Made by a program: the position numbers and the translations under genes. This document shows, piece after piece, positions 22,061-33,564 of a stretch of 64,000 nucleotides of DNA; position 1 is the stretch's first letter; every line of letters begins with the position of its first letter. The notes beneath the pieces are model-generated. The model was not told where the DNA came from and did not search any database. It saw nothing but the letters and a program-made list of their open reading frames with translations. This stretch comes from Paraphaeosphaeria minitans (lineage: Eukaryota > Ascomycota > Dothideomycetes > Pleosporales > Didymosphaeriaceae), in contig WJXW01000004.1 in assembly GCA_015832175.1 (NCBI GenBank), forward strand, positions 2,852,001-2,916,000, read 5' to 3'.

Positions 22061-22711
22061 TTACGATCCAGGCCCCTTTCCACCGCTCTTGGGTATCACT
22101 CCCGCTTCCAAAGCCCTCCCTTTTCGAAACTTTCCTTGGAACTTAGCTAGCAATGGCACCATGGTCCTTCTCGCAAACCACGGCGTCGCCCAGACACTCG
22201 CCAGTATTCTCACTGGCAGCAGAATCTTTGTGATGGCATATGCCGTCGCAAACTCCACAACCAACCGCACGCCACCCTCTCCAATGTGCCAGGCGTGGTC
22301 CCTTGTGCGCATCTCCACCTCCAACTCTGCCTCCCTGGCTTCGTCGCCCCGGACCCAACCCTTTCTCTTGAAGTACTTTCCGAAGCGCTCGACGCCCTCT
22401 ATCGCCCATGCGCCTTCTGCGAACCATGGTGGCAGCCAATGTGTGTAATGGAATGTTGCTGCGAGTCCGAGGAGAGGTACAATGGCAGTAAGCTCGTGCA
22501 GAATGAGAAAGGCGGTGATGTGAGAGACGGGCGCTGAGCCAAGCGCATTGGTGTATCTGTGGAGGAATTTGGGCAGTCGGCGATTGACGCGCTCAATACG
22601 CGCCTGGATGCTTGGTGGAGGTGGTGGCTCCGTCGCAAAGCCTCGTTGTTTTGTGGCGCGTAAGAAGGCGTTTTGAGGGCGAAATGCCCGGAGAAAGCTC
22701 GTCCGAAGCAT
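22061..22711 (-). CDS. FAM210/DUF1279-domain mitochondrial protein
   Basis: This is a single-exon gene of 216 residues. The start at 22711 gives a classic mitochondrial presequence (MLRTSFLRAFRPQNAF, then KQRGFATE). A longer frame upstream lacks an ATG. The body matches the FAM210 (DUF1279) domain: LGSAPVSHITAFLILHEL, a hydrophobic helix with TAIVPLLGLAATFHYTHWLP, PWFAEGAWAIEGVERFGKYF and GVRLVVEFATAYAITKILLP, then RILASVWATPWFARR. Animal FAM210 proteins sit in the mitochondrial inner membrane and affect mitochondrial translation and mass, and yeast Nat2 carries the domain. I infer an inner-membrane role here. Two amphipathic or membrane helices are likely. It is divergent from the zinc-knuckle gene. 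Confidence 0.9.
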   Translation of the reverse strand: MLRTSFLRAFRPQNAFLRATKQRGFATEPPPPPSIQARIERVNRRLPKFLHRYTNALGSAPVSHITAFLILHELTAIVPLLGLAATFHYTHWLPPWFAEGAWAIEGVERFGKYFKRKGWVRGDEAREAELEVEMRTRDHAWHIGEGGVRLVVEFATAYAITKILLPVRILASVWATPWFARRTMVPLLAKFQGKFRKGRALEAGVIPKSGGKGPGS

Positions 22712-23382
22712 CTCGCGCCGTGGGCCAAATCTTGGTTGTAAGGGTTGAAGCTGATGGGCCTTCAGTGCCACGTTAGTTTCCGGATATTCGTTGTCATCTT
22801 CGGTATCGGCTTATCAATTGATCCGCTGGCAGAGTAGGTACCGTAGGTACTGGAAGAGGCGAAGGGTAAACATATTTCACTCAGAGTTCATACCGTAGGA
22901 TCACCGCGGGAAATTCCTGACACTGTTCAACGGACGAGATCAGTTGGATTCAAGAAGTCGCCAAATGGGTACGGTACGGTAGGTAGGGTTCGAGATCTAG
23001 CGGCGATGGGATGGTCCATCAATTGGCAGTCCGGAGCAGCACGAAAACGCATGCTGGTCGCGACGAACGACCAAGATCACTACTTTCTACTCAGTGAGGA
23101 GATACAAGAGTGCCGGCGATGCTATGCGAAAAAGAGAGGGACGGATCCGTGACAGCGTTTATCAGAGCATAGTCACTTACCTACCGTTCAGCCCTATTAT
23201 ATCGGAACCGCCGCGACATGTCCGTATTTCTTGGCATATGGTCTGTGCGCATATTTCTCAGTATACCTAGTCAGTCGCATCTGCGTACTTTCGGCACAAC
23301 AATCATTGCGCGACAGCTCGTCGACAGCACCCCCGCCCCCTCGCTAACCTTATAGCATTGTTCGTTACTTCATTCGTTCAAC
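22712..23382. promoter_or_regulatory. Divergent promoter region, FAM210-like / zinc-knuckle genes
   Basis: This is 671 bp between two divergent starts. It contains two clusters of the GTAGGTAC/GGTACGGTAGGT words (22834-22850 and 22969-22987) that recur in the intergenic DNA of this window. Whether they are regulatory is unknown. Confidence 0.45.
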
Positions 23383-24430
23383 ATGGCGTCAAGCACCCCC
23401 AAAACGATGTCTAGCAGGCTCATGACAATGAAGGTGCGCGTTTCTTCACAGAGTTCTTTACCTGTTGCTGACATCATACCCAGTTCATGCAGCGATCTGC
23501 AGCCAAGTCAGTGAAATCGGAGCCTTCGACACCCGACGGCCCTCGCCAGAAGAGAATGCGCATGTCCAACGGCGGCTCGGCGACAAGCACTCCGGGCGCG
23601 CCTTCAGATCACGAAATCATGCAATCAGCCCTCGCGGTAGAAGAGAAGAAGCGCGAGGAAGCTCTTGCGCGCGCATATGCGCATACTGGCGAGACGAAAT
23701 GGGTGTTGAACTACGAGGATCCACATGCGGGCAAGAGGCCGCCCATGATGCAGGTCCGACAGGCAGGCTTCGCGGTCATTGACGCGGACGGCGATTCTGA
23801 TGAGGAAGAGGAAGACATGCCCATTAAGATGAAATTTGGAGGCGGGTTAAAGAAGAAGAAGAAGGCGGTGCGTAGGCATTCTAGACAGTACTACGTCAAG
23901 AACCCGGAGAGTGCTTTTGGCCTTCGTGGTTCCAGGACATCCAATACGGTGCCCGAACTTTTGACGTGGAACTGTGAGTTGGTGTTAGATCCTTTGCTGA
24001 TGACCCGTAGGTGAAACCAGACGACGGCCAAGCTGAAGGATCAGGCTCAGGTTCAGACTCTGAAAGTGGCTCAGAGTCGTCTGGAGACATCGACTCCGAC
24101 GATCCGACAGCAGAGCTTATCAAGGAGACCAAGCGGCAGGTCGCAGCCAAACAGCGCCATGCGCGAAATGCACAGAAGGCGGCCGCGGTGACTCCCGTAC
24201 GACGAGCCGCTGCACCCCTAGACGAGGACATGGATCTTGCAGGTCTAACATCGTTGTCTGGTGGTCGGCCGAGCGGGTCCCGCGACATGCGCAAGGTAGA
24301 ATGCTTTGGTTGCGGAAAGCTTGGTCACACAAAGGCCGATTGTCCAAACCCAGGTCGCAACTCGTCCGGTCCTCCTGGGATGCGTGGTAGCCAAGGGCGC
24401 GGCCGCGGCCGCGGCCGCTTTCGATATTGA
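23383..24430 (+). CDS. CCHC zinc-knuckle protein with RG-rich tail
   Basis: Three exons: 23383-23433, 23484-23867 and 24011-24430, with introns of 50 and 143 nt, in phase, giving 284 residues. After a basic start (MASSTPKTMSSRLMTMKFMQ) comes a charged region with KREEALARAYAHTGETKWVL and an acidic run (SDEEEEDMP) followed by GGGLKKKKKA. Exon 3 has a Ser/Asp/Glu-rich block, a basic helix (IKETKRQVAAKQRHARNAQK) and one CCHC knuckle CFGCGKLGHTKADCP (C-x2-C-x4-H-x4-C). It ends in GRGRGRGRFRY. The knuckle plus RG-rich tail points to RNA binding, probably in the nucleus. It resembles fungal zinc-knuckle proteins of unknown role. The 143-nt intron ends exactly at GTAG, and skipping it is required because the intron carries stops. 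Confidence 0.85.
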
Positions 24431-24518
24431 GCGCGCTCGGCATTCTTTTCTGAGCGGAACGCCTTGATGAATTGAATGATACCCAGTAGAGGTGTAGGAA
24501 GTTATTCCTACTGATGCC

Positions 24519-25052
24519 TCATGACACAACCTTCTCTCCATTTTCTATCAAGATGTATTCGTCTCCCACCATCATGCGCATCTGACTTTCATCCATGAAA
24601 CTGTCATGATCCCCGCTCATGGCGGCACCATCCTTGTCATACAGGAACTTGGCCAGAGCCAGGTAATCGGGAAACACGAATGTGCAAATGGCGTCGTAGT
24701 CTAGTAGCTGTGCTTGGTTGTGCATGATATCCTGTATCATCTTTCTATCGCGCCCTAGGTGGTACGTCTGTCGACATTAGCCCGGTATAGAAGCATTGCG
24801 ACGGCGTCCCACAAGACTGTAGCTAATGATGCCATGTCGCTGCAATATGGGCACCGCTCGCTGTGCATGGTGGTTGTTGTAGTACTGGAGGCGTCATTCA
24901 TCCAGTCATCGTGCAATTTCGCCGGAGAGAGCAACCTGTATAAAGTCTTCGTCGGACATGCCTCCCTTTTTCTTGACCATGACTGTCGCCTTGACCACTT
25001 TCCGAAAACCAGTTGTATTGGGATAGCCTGCCTCGAAATGCTTCGACACCAT
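24519..25052 (-). CDS. EthD-domain dimeric alpha-beta barrel protein
   Basis: Three exons: 24936-25052, 24813-24884 and 24519-24767, with introns of 51 and 45 nt, giving 145 residues. The model reads KVVKATVMVKKKGGMSDEDF, then YYNNHHAQRAVPILQRHGII (the EthD HH...A...P pattern), SYSL-TYHLGRDRK, then AQLLDYDAICTFVFPDYLAL and SQMRMMVGDEYILIENGEKV. EthD proteins form dimeric ferredoxin-like barrels. EthD itself is tied to ether degradation, and fungal relatives include decarboxylases and cyclases of polyketide or pigment pathways. The substrate here is unknown and no biosynthetic genes are adjacent. The introns were placed by GT-AG signals and restore the conserved block exactly. It is divergent from the peptidase gene across about 340 bp. 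Confidence 0.88.
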
Positions 25053-25388
25053 GATGGCGATCAGCGTAGTACATGGATCGGAGGATTAGTTGGCGTTCGG
25101 GCCTTTATATCTTCGGGTGGAATGCCCGCAGGGCCCCGGTGTCTATGCATGCCGAGATGATGAATCGGAACCGAACCGGCGGCTCATGATACCTTTGAGC
25201 TTGAGCCTCATCACGAACTCCCCAGGTCCGCCCTTGCCCAGCCCCCTCCAAGTCTGCGCCTTTGTCGAGTGTCTTGACGCCTGTGCTGGAAAACTTCAGC
25301 CCGTCAAACGACTTGGGTAGGTAGTCTTCTGTCCAGTCTTCTGTCCCTCTCACGCCCCGGTCGCCCCGCGAGCACCTGTGTGGATTGG
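25053..25388. promoter_or_regulatory. Divergent promoter region, EthD / ste23
   Basis: This is 336 bp between divergent genes, if ste23 starts at 25389. If the shorter ste23 form at 25665 is used, the promoter or 5' UTR extends further. No box can be named with confidence. Confidence 0.4.
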
Positions 25389-28300
25389 ATGCCCGCACCC
25401 ACCCGCACCAAGTTTCTGGGAATTGCATCGCGACCACGGCTCAGTGGCATTGTCACCCCAAGTCCAGCGCATTGGGCGTCACCAGCTCCCGGGTACCCTG
25501 CACTCTCGCCCTTCAAAGCAGCCTCAGGCTACGCAGCGGCCGCTACTCCATCTCACCGACGGCGCGTATATAACCGCCCGTCGCTGCAGCCTAACCCCGC
25601 GCTCCGCAAACTCACCACGAGGCTCTTCGCGACTCTGCCTCGCCGAGAAACACAGCCTGTCAGCATGGCCGAGCCATTGGGACGGAGCGTTGCACGACCG
25701 CGGATAGAGGATCTGGAGCGCGCCGAGGTCGACGATCGCTCGTACCGCATCATCACATTGTCGAACCAGCTCGAGGTTCTGCTGATACACGATGCCACCA
25801 CGGACAAGGCCAGCGCCGCCATGGACGTCAACGTCGGGAGCTTCAGCGACGCAGAGGACATGCCGGGCATAGCGCACGCGGTGGAGCATCTGCTGTTCAT
25901 GGGCACAGAAAAGGTACGTGACCGCACAGATGGTCAGACGTGTCTGCACGGCTGCTAGGGTCAGTCGCTCAAGTGCTGACCACGGCCAACAGTACCCAGA
26001 AGAGAACAACTACAACAAATACCTGACGTCGTACTCGGGTCACTCAAACGCATACACCGCATCCACCTCCACCAACTACTACTTCGAGCTCGCCGCGTCC
26101 AACTCTACGCCCTCGAACAGCAGCAACGTAACGCCTAGCGTGACACAGGAGCAGCTACCGACAGACAAGGACCAGTCGCCTCTCTGGGGTGCCCTCGATC
26201 GCTTTGGCCAGTTTTTCATATGCCCTCTGTTCCTGGAGGATACCCTGGACCGCGAGATCAAGGCTGTCGACTCAGAAAACAAGAAGAATCTGCAGAGTGA
26301 CACCTGGAGGTTGCACCAGCTGAACAAGAATCTCTCCAACCCCAAACACCCCTACAACCATTTCTCCACCGGCAGCTGGAAAACACTCCACGATGATCCG
26401 ATTGCACGAGGCGTACAAATCCGGGATGAGTTCATGAAGTTCCATGCCACGCACTACTCAGCGAACCGGATGAAACTTGTGGTCTTGGGTCGAGAAAATC
26501 TGGACACTCTGGAAGAATGGGTCGAGGAGGTCTTTTCCAAGGTGCCCAACAAAGATCTGCCGAGGAAACGCTGGGACGATGTGTCGGTATATACTCACAA
26601 CGAGCTGCTTATCCAAACGTTTGCGAAGCCGGTATTTGAGTCGAGGTCGCTGGAACTTTCGTTCTCGTATCGTGACGAGGAAGAATACTACGAGTCGCAT
26701 CCGTCACGCTATCTTAGCCACCTCATCGGTCACGAAGGTCCCGGCAGTATTTTAGCTTACATCAAGGCTAAAGGATGGGCAAACGGGTTGGGTGCTGGAG
26801 GCTCATCTCTGTGCCCTGGTAGTGGTATCTTCAATATCAGTGTCAAGCTTACCGAGGATGGCTTACAGCACTACAAGGAGATTGTGAAAATTATCTTTCA
26901 ATATATTGCCATGATCCGCGAATTGCCGCCACAAGAATGGGTTGTCGACGAGCAGATCAAAATCAGCGAAGTTGGCTTCCGCTTCAAGCAGAAGAGTCCG
27001 CCCAGCAGGACGACTAGTGCACTTGCTTCTGTCATGCAGAAGCCTTACGACCGCAAAGAAATCCTAAGCGGGCCTTCAGTCATCAAGAAATTCGATGCGC
27101 AGCGCATAAGCGAGGCAATGGAATATCTGCGCCCTGACAATTTCAGGATGACAATTGTCAGTCAGGAGTACCCGGGCGACTGGCCAGAGAAGGAAAAATG
27201 GTACGGTACCGAATACAAGGCTGAGAAGATCCCTCAGGATTTCGTAGACGAAATCAAGCAAGCGTTCGAGAACAAGACGCGCCCGGCGGAGCTGCACTTC
27301 CCGCACAAGAACGAGTTCATTCCCAACCGTCTGGATGTCGACAAGAAGGAGGTTGAGAAGCCTGCGACACAGCCCAAGCTCATTCGCAACGACGATGCTG
27401 TGCGGGCGTGGTGGAAGAAAGACGACCAGTTCTGGGTGCCCAAGGCCAATGTCCATATCCACCTTCGCACTCCGATGACTTATGTTACACCAAGGACAGC
27501 CGTACTGTCTTCGCTGTACGCAAGTCTGGTAGACGATGCACTTGTCGAGTACTCCTACGATGCAGACATATCTGGCCTAGTGTACGGCTTCAGCACCCTC
27601 GCGAGTGGCTTGTCTGTGTCCGTATCTGGCTACAACGATAAGCTACACGTCTTGTTAGAAAAGGTTCTTTTGCAAATTCGGGATCTCGAAATCAAAGAGG
27701 ACCGTTTCAAGATCGTGAAGGACAAGACAAGTCGTAGCTTCCGCAACTGGCACTTCGGCCAGCCATTTCACCAGGTCGGCACGTACTCTCGTTGGTTCCG
27801 AGTTGACAGTGCTTTCATGAACGATGAGCTCGCCCAAGAGCTGGACAGCATTACCGCACAGGAGGTGCAAACTTTTTTCTCACAGGTTCTCTCACAATAC
27901 CACATTGAAATTCTGTCGCATGGCAATCTTTACAAGGAAGACGCACTCCAATTCACCGACCTAGTTGAGAAGACTTTAAAGCCGAAGAAGCTCCCTCCGA
28001 GCCAATGGCCCATTGAAAGAAGCCTGATCCTCCCGGAAGGCAGCAATTTCATCTACTCGCAGCCGCTCAAGGACCCCGCCAACGTCAACCACTGCATCGA
28101 GTACACGCTCTATCTGGGTAACCGGATGGACGATACTCTTCGTGCGAAGCAATTCCTTCTTGCGCAGGTACTCGACGAGCCGGCTTTCAACCAGCTGCGC
28201 ACCATCGAGCAGCTCGGCTATGTTGTGTTCAGTGGTTCTACTGCTGGCATTACGTACGCTGGTTTCCGCATCTTGATCCAGAGCGAGCGAGATTGTGGTT

Positions 28301-29124
28301 ATCTCGAAGGCCGAATTGATCATTTCCTCACCAAGTTCGAGACGACTTTGAAGGACATGAGCGACGAGGAGTTTGAGAAGCACAAGAGTGCTGTCATTTC
28401 CAAGCGATTGGAGACGTTGAAGAACCTTGGGCAAGAAGGCAACAGGTTCTGGAATCATATGTTCAGGAATACGTATGATTTCATGCAATGTAAGTGCTCG
28501 TCCCCAATCACTCATCATGGCCAATATGGCGATATTCAGTGTGGGTCTGTTTTATGCAAGTATACAAACTGATCTTCTATAGCCGAAACCGATGCCACTC
28601 AAGTCTCTACCCTCACCAAAGACGACATGATTACCTTCTACGCTCACCACATCTCGCCATCATCTCCACACCGCGCCAAACTTTCTGTGCATTTGACCGC
28701 GCAGGCCAAGCCAAAGGAGCCCACCCTCGACGAGCAGAAGACGCAAGCTCTCGCAGTTTTGCAAACGATCGCCAACGTGGAAAAGACACCAATCGACGCG
28801 GACAAGCTGCAAGCGCGCTTGAATGATGTTGACGAGGCAGCGAAACTCCCTGTCGCCATATCCGCACATCTTGCAGAGGATCTGAAGTTGGGCCAAGAGG
28901 AGGTCGCTAAGATTGCGGACGAGGCAGCTGCAGCGTTGGGTCTTGCAGAGAGCGGCGTAGGCGAGGTAAAGCCAGCTGAGAAGACAGACATTCAGGAGAC
29001 AGATGCGAAGCAGCCGGTTGTCATAACTGACGTCCACGCTTTCAAAGCTGGTCTGTTCGCAAGCACGGGCGCAAAGCCTGTGCGCAATCTCGAAGAATAT
29101 ATGGAAGATGCGGCGAAGCTATGA
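25389..29124 (+). CDS. ste23: Insulinase-family (M16A) metalloprotease, Ste23-like
   Basis: This is a zinc metallopeptidase of the insulin-degrading-enzyme family; yeast Ste23 helps trim a-factor. Three exons: 25389-25913, 25993-28489 and 28583-29124, with introns of 79 and 93 nt, in phase. The inverted zinc motif H-x2-E-H is HAVEH, 71 residues after the internal ATG at 25665. The third ligand lies in the conserved LDREIKAVDSENKKN. Further M16 landmarks are YTASTSTNYYFEL, HPYNHFSTGSWKTL, MKLVVLGRENLDTLEEWV, YLSHLIGHEGPGSILAYIKA and LGYVVFSGST. From 25665 the protein has 1095 residues (family about 1000-1100). The frame is open upstream to the ATG at 25389, adding 92 residues rich in Ala/Pro/Ser/Arg, ending near LRKLTTRLFATLPRRE, which looks like a mitochondrial presequence. 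Both starts are plausible. The C-terminus (KPVRNLEEYMEDAAKL) fits fungal members. Confidence 0.96.
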
Positions 29125-30114
29125 AGGCACCGTTCCGCGCAGACCTGCTCTAGTCACGGCCTCTTCCGTGCGAGAGAGAAGGGGGTGGGGGGAATGACCA
29201 AGCTCAAAAGCTGCTGAACTATGTATAGCCAGGATGGGTAGGGAGTCGGTTGGCAGTAGCCCACCTCTGTGATTTTAACAAATAGCTCCACGACACTTAC
29301 AAAGAATTGAACGAATGAACAGAAACTGTGGCCTCGGGTTCCCCATTGAGCGTGAAGCTATTCCAAGACGAAGCAGTAGCGCTCTTCGCAATGATCGTTC
29401 CTGGAACCGCAAGGAGCCGTAAGATTGTCTCTCTGCTGGAGGGACGAAAAAGGGGCTAGCGGCAGACCAGACCTACTCGTCAGATCACAAACCCTGGAGG
29501 ATCTGCGATTGCCGAAGTCTCTGAGCTGCATGCACGCCGGGCGCTAGGCACGGTATATCTAGATACAAGCCGTGTTGTAATAATTGGCCGACAAACAAGC
29601 CGCGACGTATCATTTTCAGTCGTTCCATGAACATCTCCCACGCGTTTGACAGGCATGACACACCCTGAATCTGCTCGCTACAATAATATTACTGCTGCGG
29701 TGGTGCGACACGCCTTGAGCATGCCCTCATTAGGTTTCGACGGACGCATTAGCCCGCCCGCCGTCCGTACCTAGACAGCTCTCCCGACTCAGAGACCGGG
29801 CTGCAACAGGCTTTGTTGTTACTTCTTGGGCGGATGCTTGCAACCGCTCGTAGCTTCGACGGCGCACACAATGTCACGATACATATGCGGCAACTGGGCC
29901 TTATGGTACGCCTCTCCGAACACCTCTTTCTTGGGCGAGAGAGACTGTCAGCACCGCGTCCGGAGTGTGCTGCCCGCTTCGTCACACAGCTGGCCTGGTT
30001 GACCCTGCCTCTGCGCGAACAAGGATCGAATTGCACGCCTGATCCGAGAGGTCTGGTCTGCTCGACCCGTCCCCCTCCTCAACCGCATGCTCCGCTGGCG
30101 ACACCGCTGTGAAC
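29125..30114. other. Intergenic, 1 kb
   Basis: This holds the 3' flank of ste23 and the promoter of the next membrane-protein gene. No gene or repeat is supported. Confidence 0.45.
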
Positions 30115-31613
30115 ATGCGCCTCCCGCCGCCTGAGGTCCTGCTATCATGGCCGAACCCAAACTACATTGATCCCGTCACACGTGGGAGCACCCTCGTCAT
30201 CGTCAACATCGTCCTCATCTCGTGCGCCGTGATGCTGGTTGCGGCGCGTCTGTACACACGATTATACGTCAAGGTGTGGTTCGGACTGGACGATGTCTTC
30301 ATATTCCTGGCGCTGGTGAGCTCCGACTTCCTGCATCCATCCCGCATCAATCGCATCAAGTCAGCCTGACATGGCATTGCAGATCTTCGCCGGCGGCCTC
30401 ACCGCGGCCGTCCTCCTCGCGAATCAGCACTATGGCTGGGACAGACACGTCTACGACATCCCTCTGCCCAAGCTCAAACCCACGCTGCAAATCGCCATGG
30501 CTGCGAAGCTGCTCTTCACCGCCGCAGCGACTTTCACCCGGCTCTCGCTGTTCTGCTTCTACTACCGGCTGCTCAAGGACTCGAGCAAGGGCTTCTTCGT
30601 CTGGGTCGTGCACGCCAACGTCGTGTACACGATTTGCATCTTCATCACGTTTGTGTTTCTCATCGTGTTTCTGTGCACGCCAGTGAGCATGTACTGGACG
30701 TACGGCGCGCCAGATGGGAGTTGTCTGAACGAGGGGACCGCGACGCTGGCCGCCGGGATTATCAACGTCATCGCGGACTTTGCGTGTACGGTCACGCCCA
30801 TTCCGATGGTCATGTCGGTGAGTGCACAATCTCTGTGGCTGCAACGAAGGAGGAAAGTGGAAGCTAAGCGTGAACGAACAGCTTAAAATGCCCCGCAGGC
30901 AGCGCGTCGCCGTCATCATCCTCTTCAGCCTGGGCTTCTTGGTTACCGTCGCCGGCATCGTACGGACGTACTACATCTACGAGAGTCTGATCGTCCAGTA
31001 CGACAACACATGGTATTCGTATCCGCTGTGGATCGCCGCTGCCATTGAGATCGACCTGGGCGTGGTAAGCATCCCAAACACACACCCCTGATGGACCTGT
31101 CACTAACACACTCAAAAGATCTGCGCCTCCGCCCCTGTCCTCCGCCCTCTCCTCACAAAACTACACCGCAGCTTCTCCTCCGCCGACACAGCCGGGAATT
31201 ACAGCACGCGGGACACGGAACATTTCCGCTCGCTGCCCGACGGTGACGCGCAGACGGTGAGCACGGGCCAGCGGAGCATGCTGTGGTCCAAGAAAGATTC
31301 GCGGCTGTGGTTCAAGACGGGCTCGCGGCCGCTGAGCCGCGTCGAGAAGGGCGAGTCGGACGCGTACGAGATGGATGCGAGGCAGGGATCGGCACAGGCA
31401 AGGGGAGAGGTTGATCCCAGGTCACTGTCTTCTTCGCCGGCTCCCGCATCTCCAGGTGTGGGGTGGATGGGTACAGAGACGCATTGTGAGGGTGGCACGC
31501 AAGGTCCTCGGGGACGAGCATCGCCGCATGCTTGGCCGGTTACAGAAACGCACGTCGAGAGTGGAGCGAGGGGTTCATTGCCGGCTCCGGGGCTCAAACG
31601 ACCTTGGGCATAA
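30115..31613 (+). CDS. Fungal rhodopsin-fold (SAT4-type) integral membrane protein
   Basis: Four exons: 30115-30315, 30383-30817, 30882-31064 and 31119-31613 (introns 66, 64 and 54 nt) give 437 residues in phase. Seven hydrophobic helices are visible, starting with TLVIVNIVLISCAVMLVAAR and the typical FGLDDVFIFLAL turn, then IFAGGLTAAVLLANQHYGWD (the family's Y-G-x-x-x-H loop), AAKLLFTAAATFTRLSLFCF, YTICIFITFVFLIVFLCTPV with the CTP turn, GIINVIADFACTVTPIPMVM, QRVAVIILFSLGFLVTVAGI and WIAAAIEIDLGVICASAPVL. A soluble Ser/Gly/Arg-rich tail of about 150 residues follows. The family includes Pth11-like receptors; the ligand is unknown. It is the second intact member in the window, and a third member survives as a relic at 36.1-37.3 kb. 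The start is the first ATG of the frame, 29 codons before TM1. Confidence 0.9.
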
Positions 31614-32275
31614 GCGCGCGGCCGATCCGGTGAGCGGGGCGTGGCTCTGAGGAGAGAGAGAGAGAGAGAGAGAGAGGAAATCTCCCCGAGGCGAAAAATA
31701 ACGACTGTAATTGCGCACGGCTGGGGTGTACGACCGGCACGAGTCGGACGTCCTTTCTCGACTCTTGCTGGCCAGAGCTCGATGAGCGTGGGCAGCTCGT
31801 GCGAGAGCCATCAGCTGGAGCAGATGTCACGGATAGACCGCGTGGCACCGAGGGCGGCGAGCTCGGCGGCGACGCGAAGAGCAGCGCCACGGCGGAGGAT
31901 GTAAGCGGGCGATAATGATACCAGCCATGTTCTTCCTCCTTGATGGAGTCGATGAAGACGTTTAATAGACCGATAGAGTAGAGTACATCGCGCAAGGAAC
32001 ATAGCTCGTAATGAAAGCATTCATGATACCTCCTGGTTGTGACGTGGAGACCATCCAATGTTGCTCGGCAAGGTGAGAAATGCACGGCCCCCTGATGTGC
32101 GAGATTAGCCAGCTTAGCTTCAACGTGGACATGAAGCATAGATACACAGACACGGGACTGGGGTATACATTCACCCGGACGTGGCACTTCGCAAACGAGT
32201 ACGTTCTTGAACCAAATGCAGAATGCTTCCTTTGTTGCTACTACATATATACACACACAAGACGTCAGGGCCCGC
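31614..32275. other. Intergenic between convergent genes
   Basis: This contains the AG microsatellite described separately and a short TATATACACACA run near 32245. It is otherwise featureless. Confidence 0.4.
31652..31677. repeat. (GA)n microsatellite
   Basis: About 13 perfect GA dinucleotides lie shortly after the stop of the membrane-protein gene, probably in its 3' UTR. Confidence 0.9.
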
Positions 32276-33091
32276 TTACCGCTGTTCAAGCGGCTTGTTT
32301 GTGATGCTCTGCGACACGTCCACCTCGGCAGGGTCGCCCCTGGGTGCGAGCGGGTATGAGAGCTGCGATTCCGGGATGGCCTCGAGAGTTGCGCGGTGGT
32401 GCTCGTGAGCCTGCGTCTTGTTAGCTTTACAGATCCACGGCGAATTGGCCTGGGACCCGTGGTTCTGGGGGGTCCACATACGAAAGGCAGACCGCAGTAG
32501 GTGCAGGCGCAGATCTGGGGCTTGTCCACGTTGATGAATATGCGGGGGTGGCCGAGGGGTCCGCCTCCACCGTCGCAGGACACAACACGATCGTGGGTCC
32601 AGCGGACGGGCTGCTTGTGGATCAAGCCGATAGCGGCGTACGGGCGCGGCTGGTGTTCTCGTCAGTGAACTGTTCGGTCAGGCCAATGGCTAGCTTCCTG
32701 GCGCATCCTCTTTCTCTCGTCCGGCACTCCCCTTGCGCTCCCAGGACCTGAATTCCACGGCAATGGACGCATTGAACTAGATTTGGCGTACCTGGTCCTC
32801 CATGATGGTCTGCTCGAACCGCGGTCCCTGCATGGCCACGGCCCGCGCCTGCTGGCTCGTACTCCACGTGCCCTTGTAGTTGGGCGCCTGCGCGGTGCGA
32901 AATTCCTCGGCCTTTGCTACGCTCTCATGCAGCACCTTGTCGAAGGAGCCCTCGGACGAGGTGGGTGTGGCATTGGTCTCGGACACGGTCTGCGGGACGT
33001 CGCGCTTGACCGGGTCGTTGGGGGTCGAATAGGCGCGGAACAAGGACAGGCCGCGCGCGGCGCTGCGGGCGCGGAAGGTGCGGGCGAGCAT
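32276..33091 (-). CDS. NADH dehydrogenase (complex I) zinc subunit, NDUFS6-like
   Basis: This is the small zinc-binding subunit of mitochondrial complex I (NDUFS6/NUMM), needed for late assembly of the peripheral arm. Three exons: 32792-33091, 32482-32649 and 32276-32410, with introns of 142 and 71 nt, giving 200 residues in phase. The start is a typical presequence (MLARTFRARSAARGLSLFRA, then YSTPNDP). The centre reads EEFRTAQAPNYKGTWSTSQQ and GPRFEQTIMEDQ. After intron 1 come PRPYAAIGLIHKQPVRWTHD and DGGGGPLGHPRIFINVDKP, then ICACTYCGLPF. The histidine of GHP and the cysteines of CACTYC are the expected zinc ligands. Exon 3 adds AHEHHRATLEAIPESQLSYP. The acceptor of intron 1 was chosen to give EDQ-PRPYAAIGLI. 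Intron 2 splits the motif right after CGLPF. Confidence 0.93.
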
Positions 33092-33564
33092 CGTGGACGT
33101 GATATGAGGCAATTGGCGTTGCTGCTGCTGAGTGCTGTTGGAATGATGCCCGGAGCTTGGTGCCAAGAGATTGGCCTTAGTCAGCGAGATGCCGAACACT
33201 TCGACGTCGATTGGCCTGTTCACATTCTGCATCACCCATCGCATAAGAACACCATCCTGCCAACGCCACGGCTCCTGGTTTTTACTGAAGGCACCCGTTT
33301 GTAACATCACTTTAAAGAAATTCTGTAACATCGCTTTGAAGAAATCCCAGTTCGGGCACCAATTAGTCGCTACCAATTTCAACCGCTCCCGACGGTCTGT
33401 TCGCTGACGCCTTTCATTCAAGCCAGAGAGAAGAGAATCATGCCATACTCCTTCATCGCCATGCAATTGAATACCTTGTCGTGATTACTCAACCCCTACC
33501 GAAATCAATCCCGTTCCATTTCATTCTTGCAGGACAAGCTTCTACCGATGCCGACACCTAACCT
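33092..33564. other. Intergenic: NDUFS6 upstream region
   Basis: This separates two minus-strand genes. It contains a short imperfect duplication (TTTAAAGAAATTCTGTAACATC against CTTTGAAGAAATCC near 33311-33348). Nothing else is seen. Confidence 0.4.

Noticed and set aside
31594..32625. 1-kb minus-strand open frame downstream of and overlapping NDUFS6
   Set aside because: Its first part is NDUFS6 exon 2. The rest runs through intron and the intergenic GA microsatellite. Splicing explains it better.
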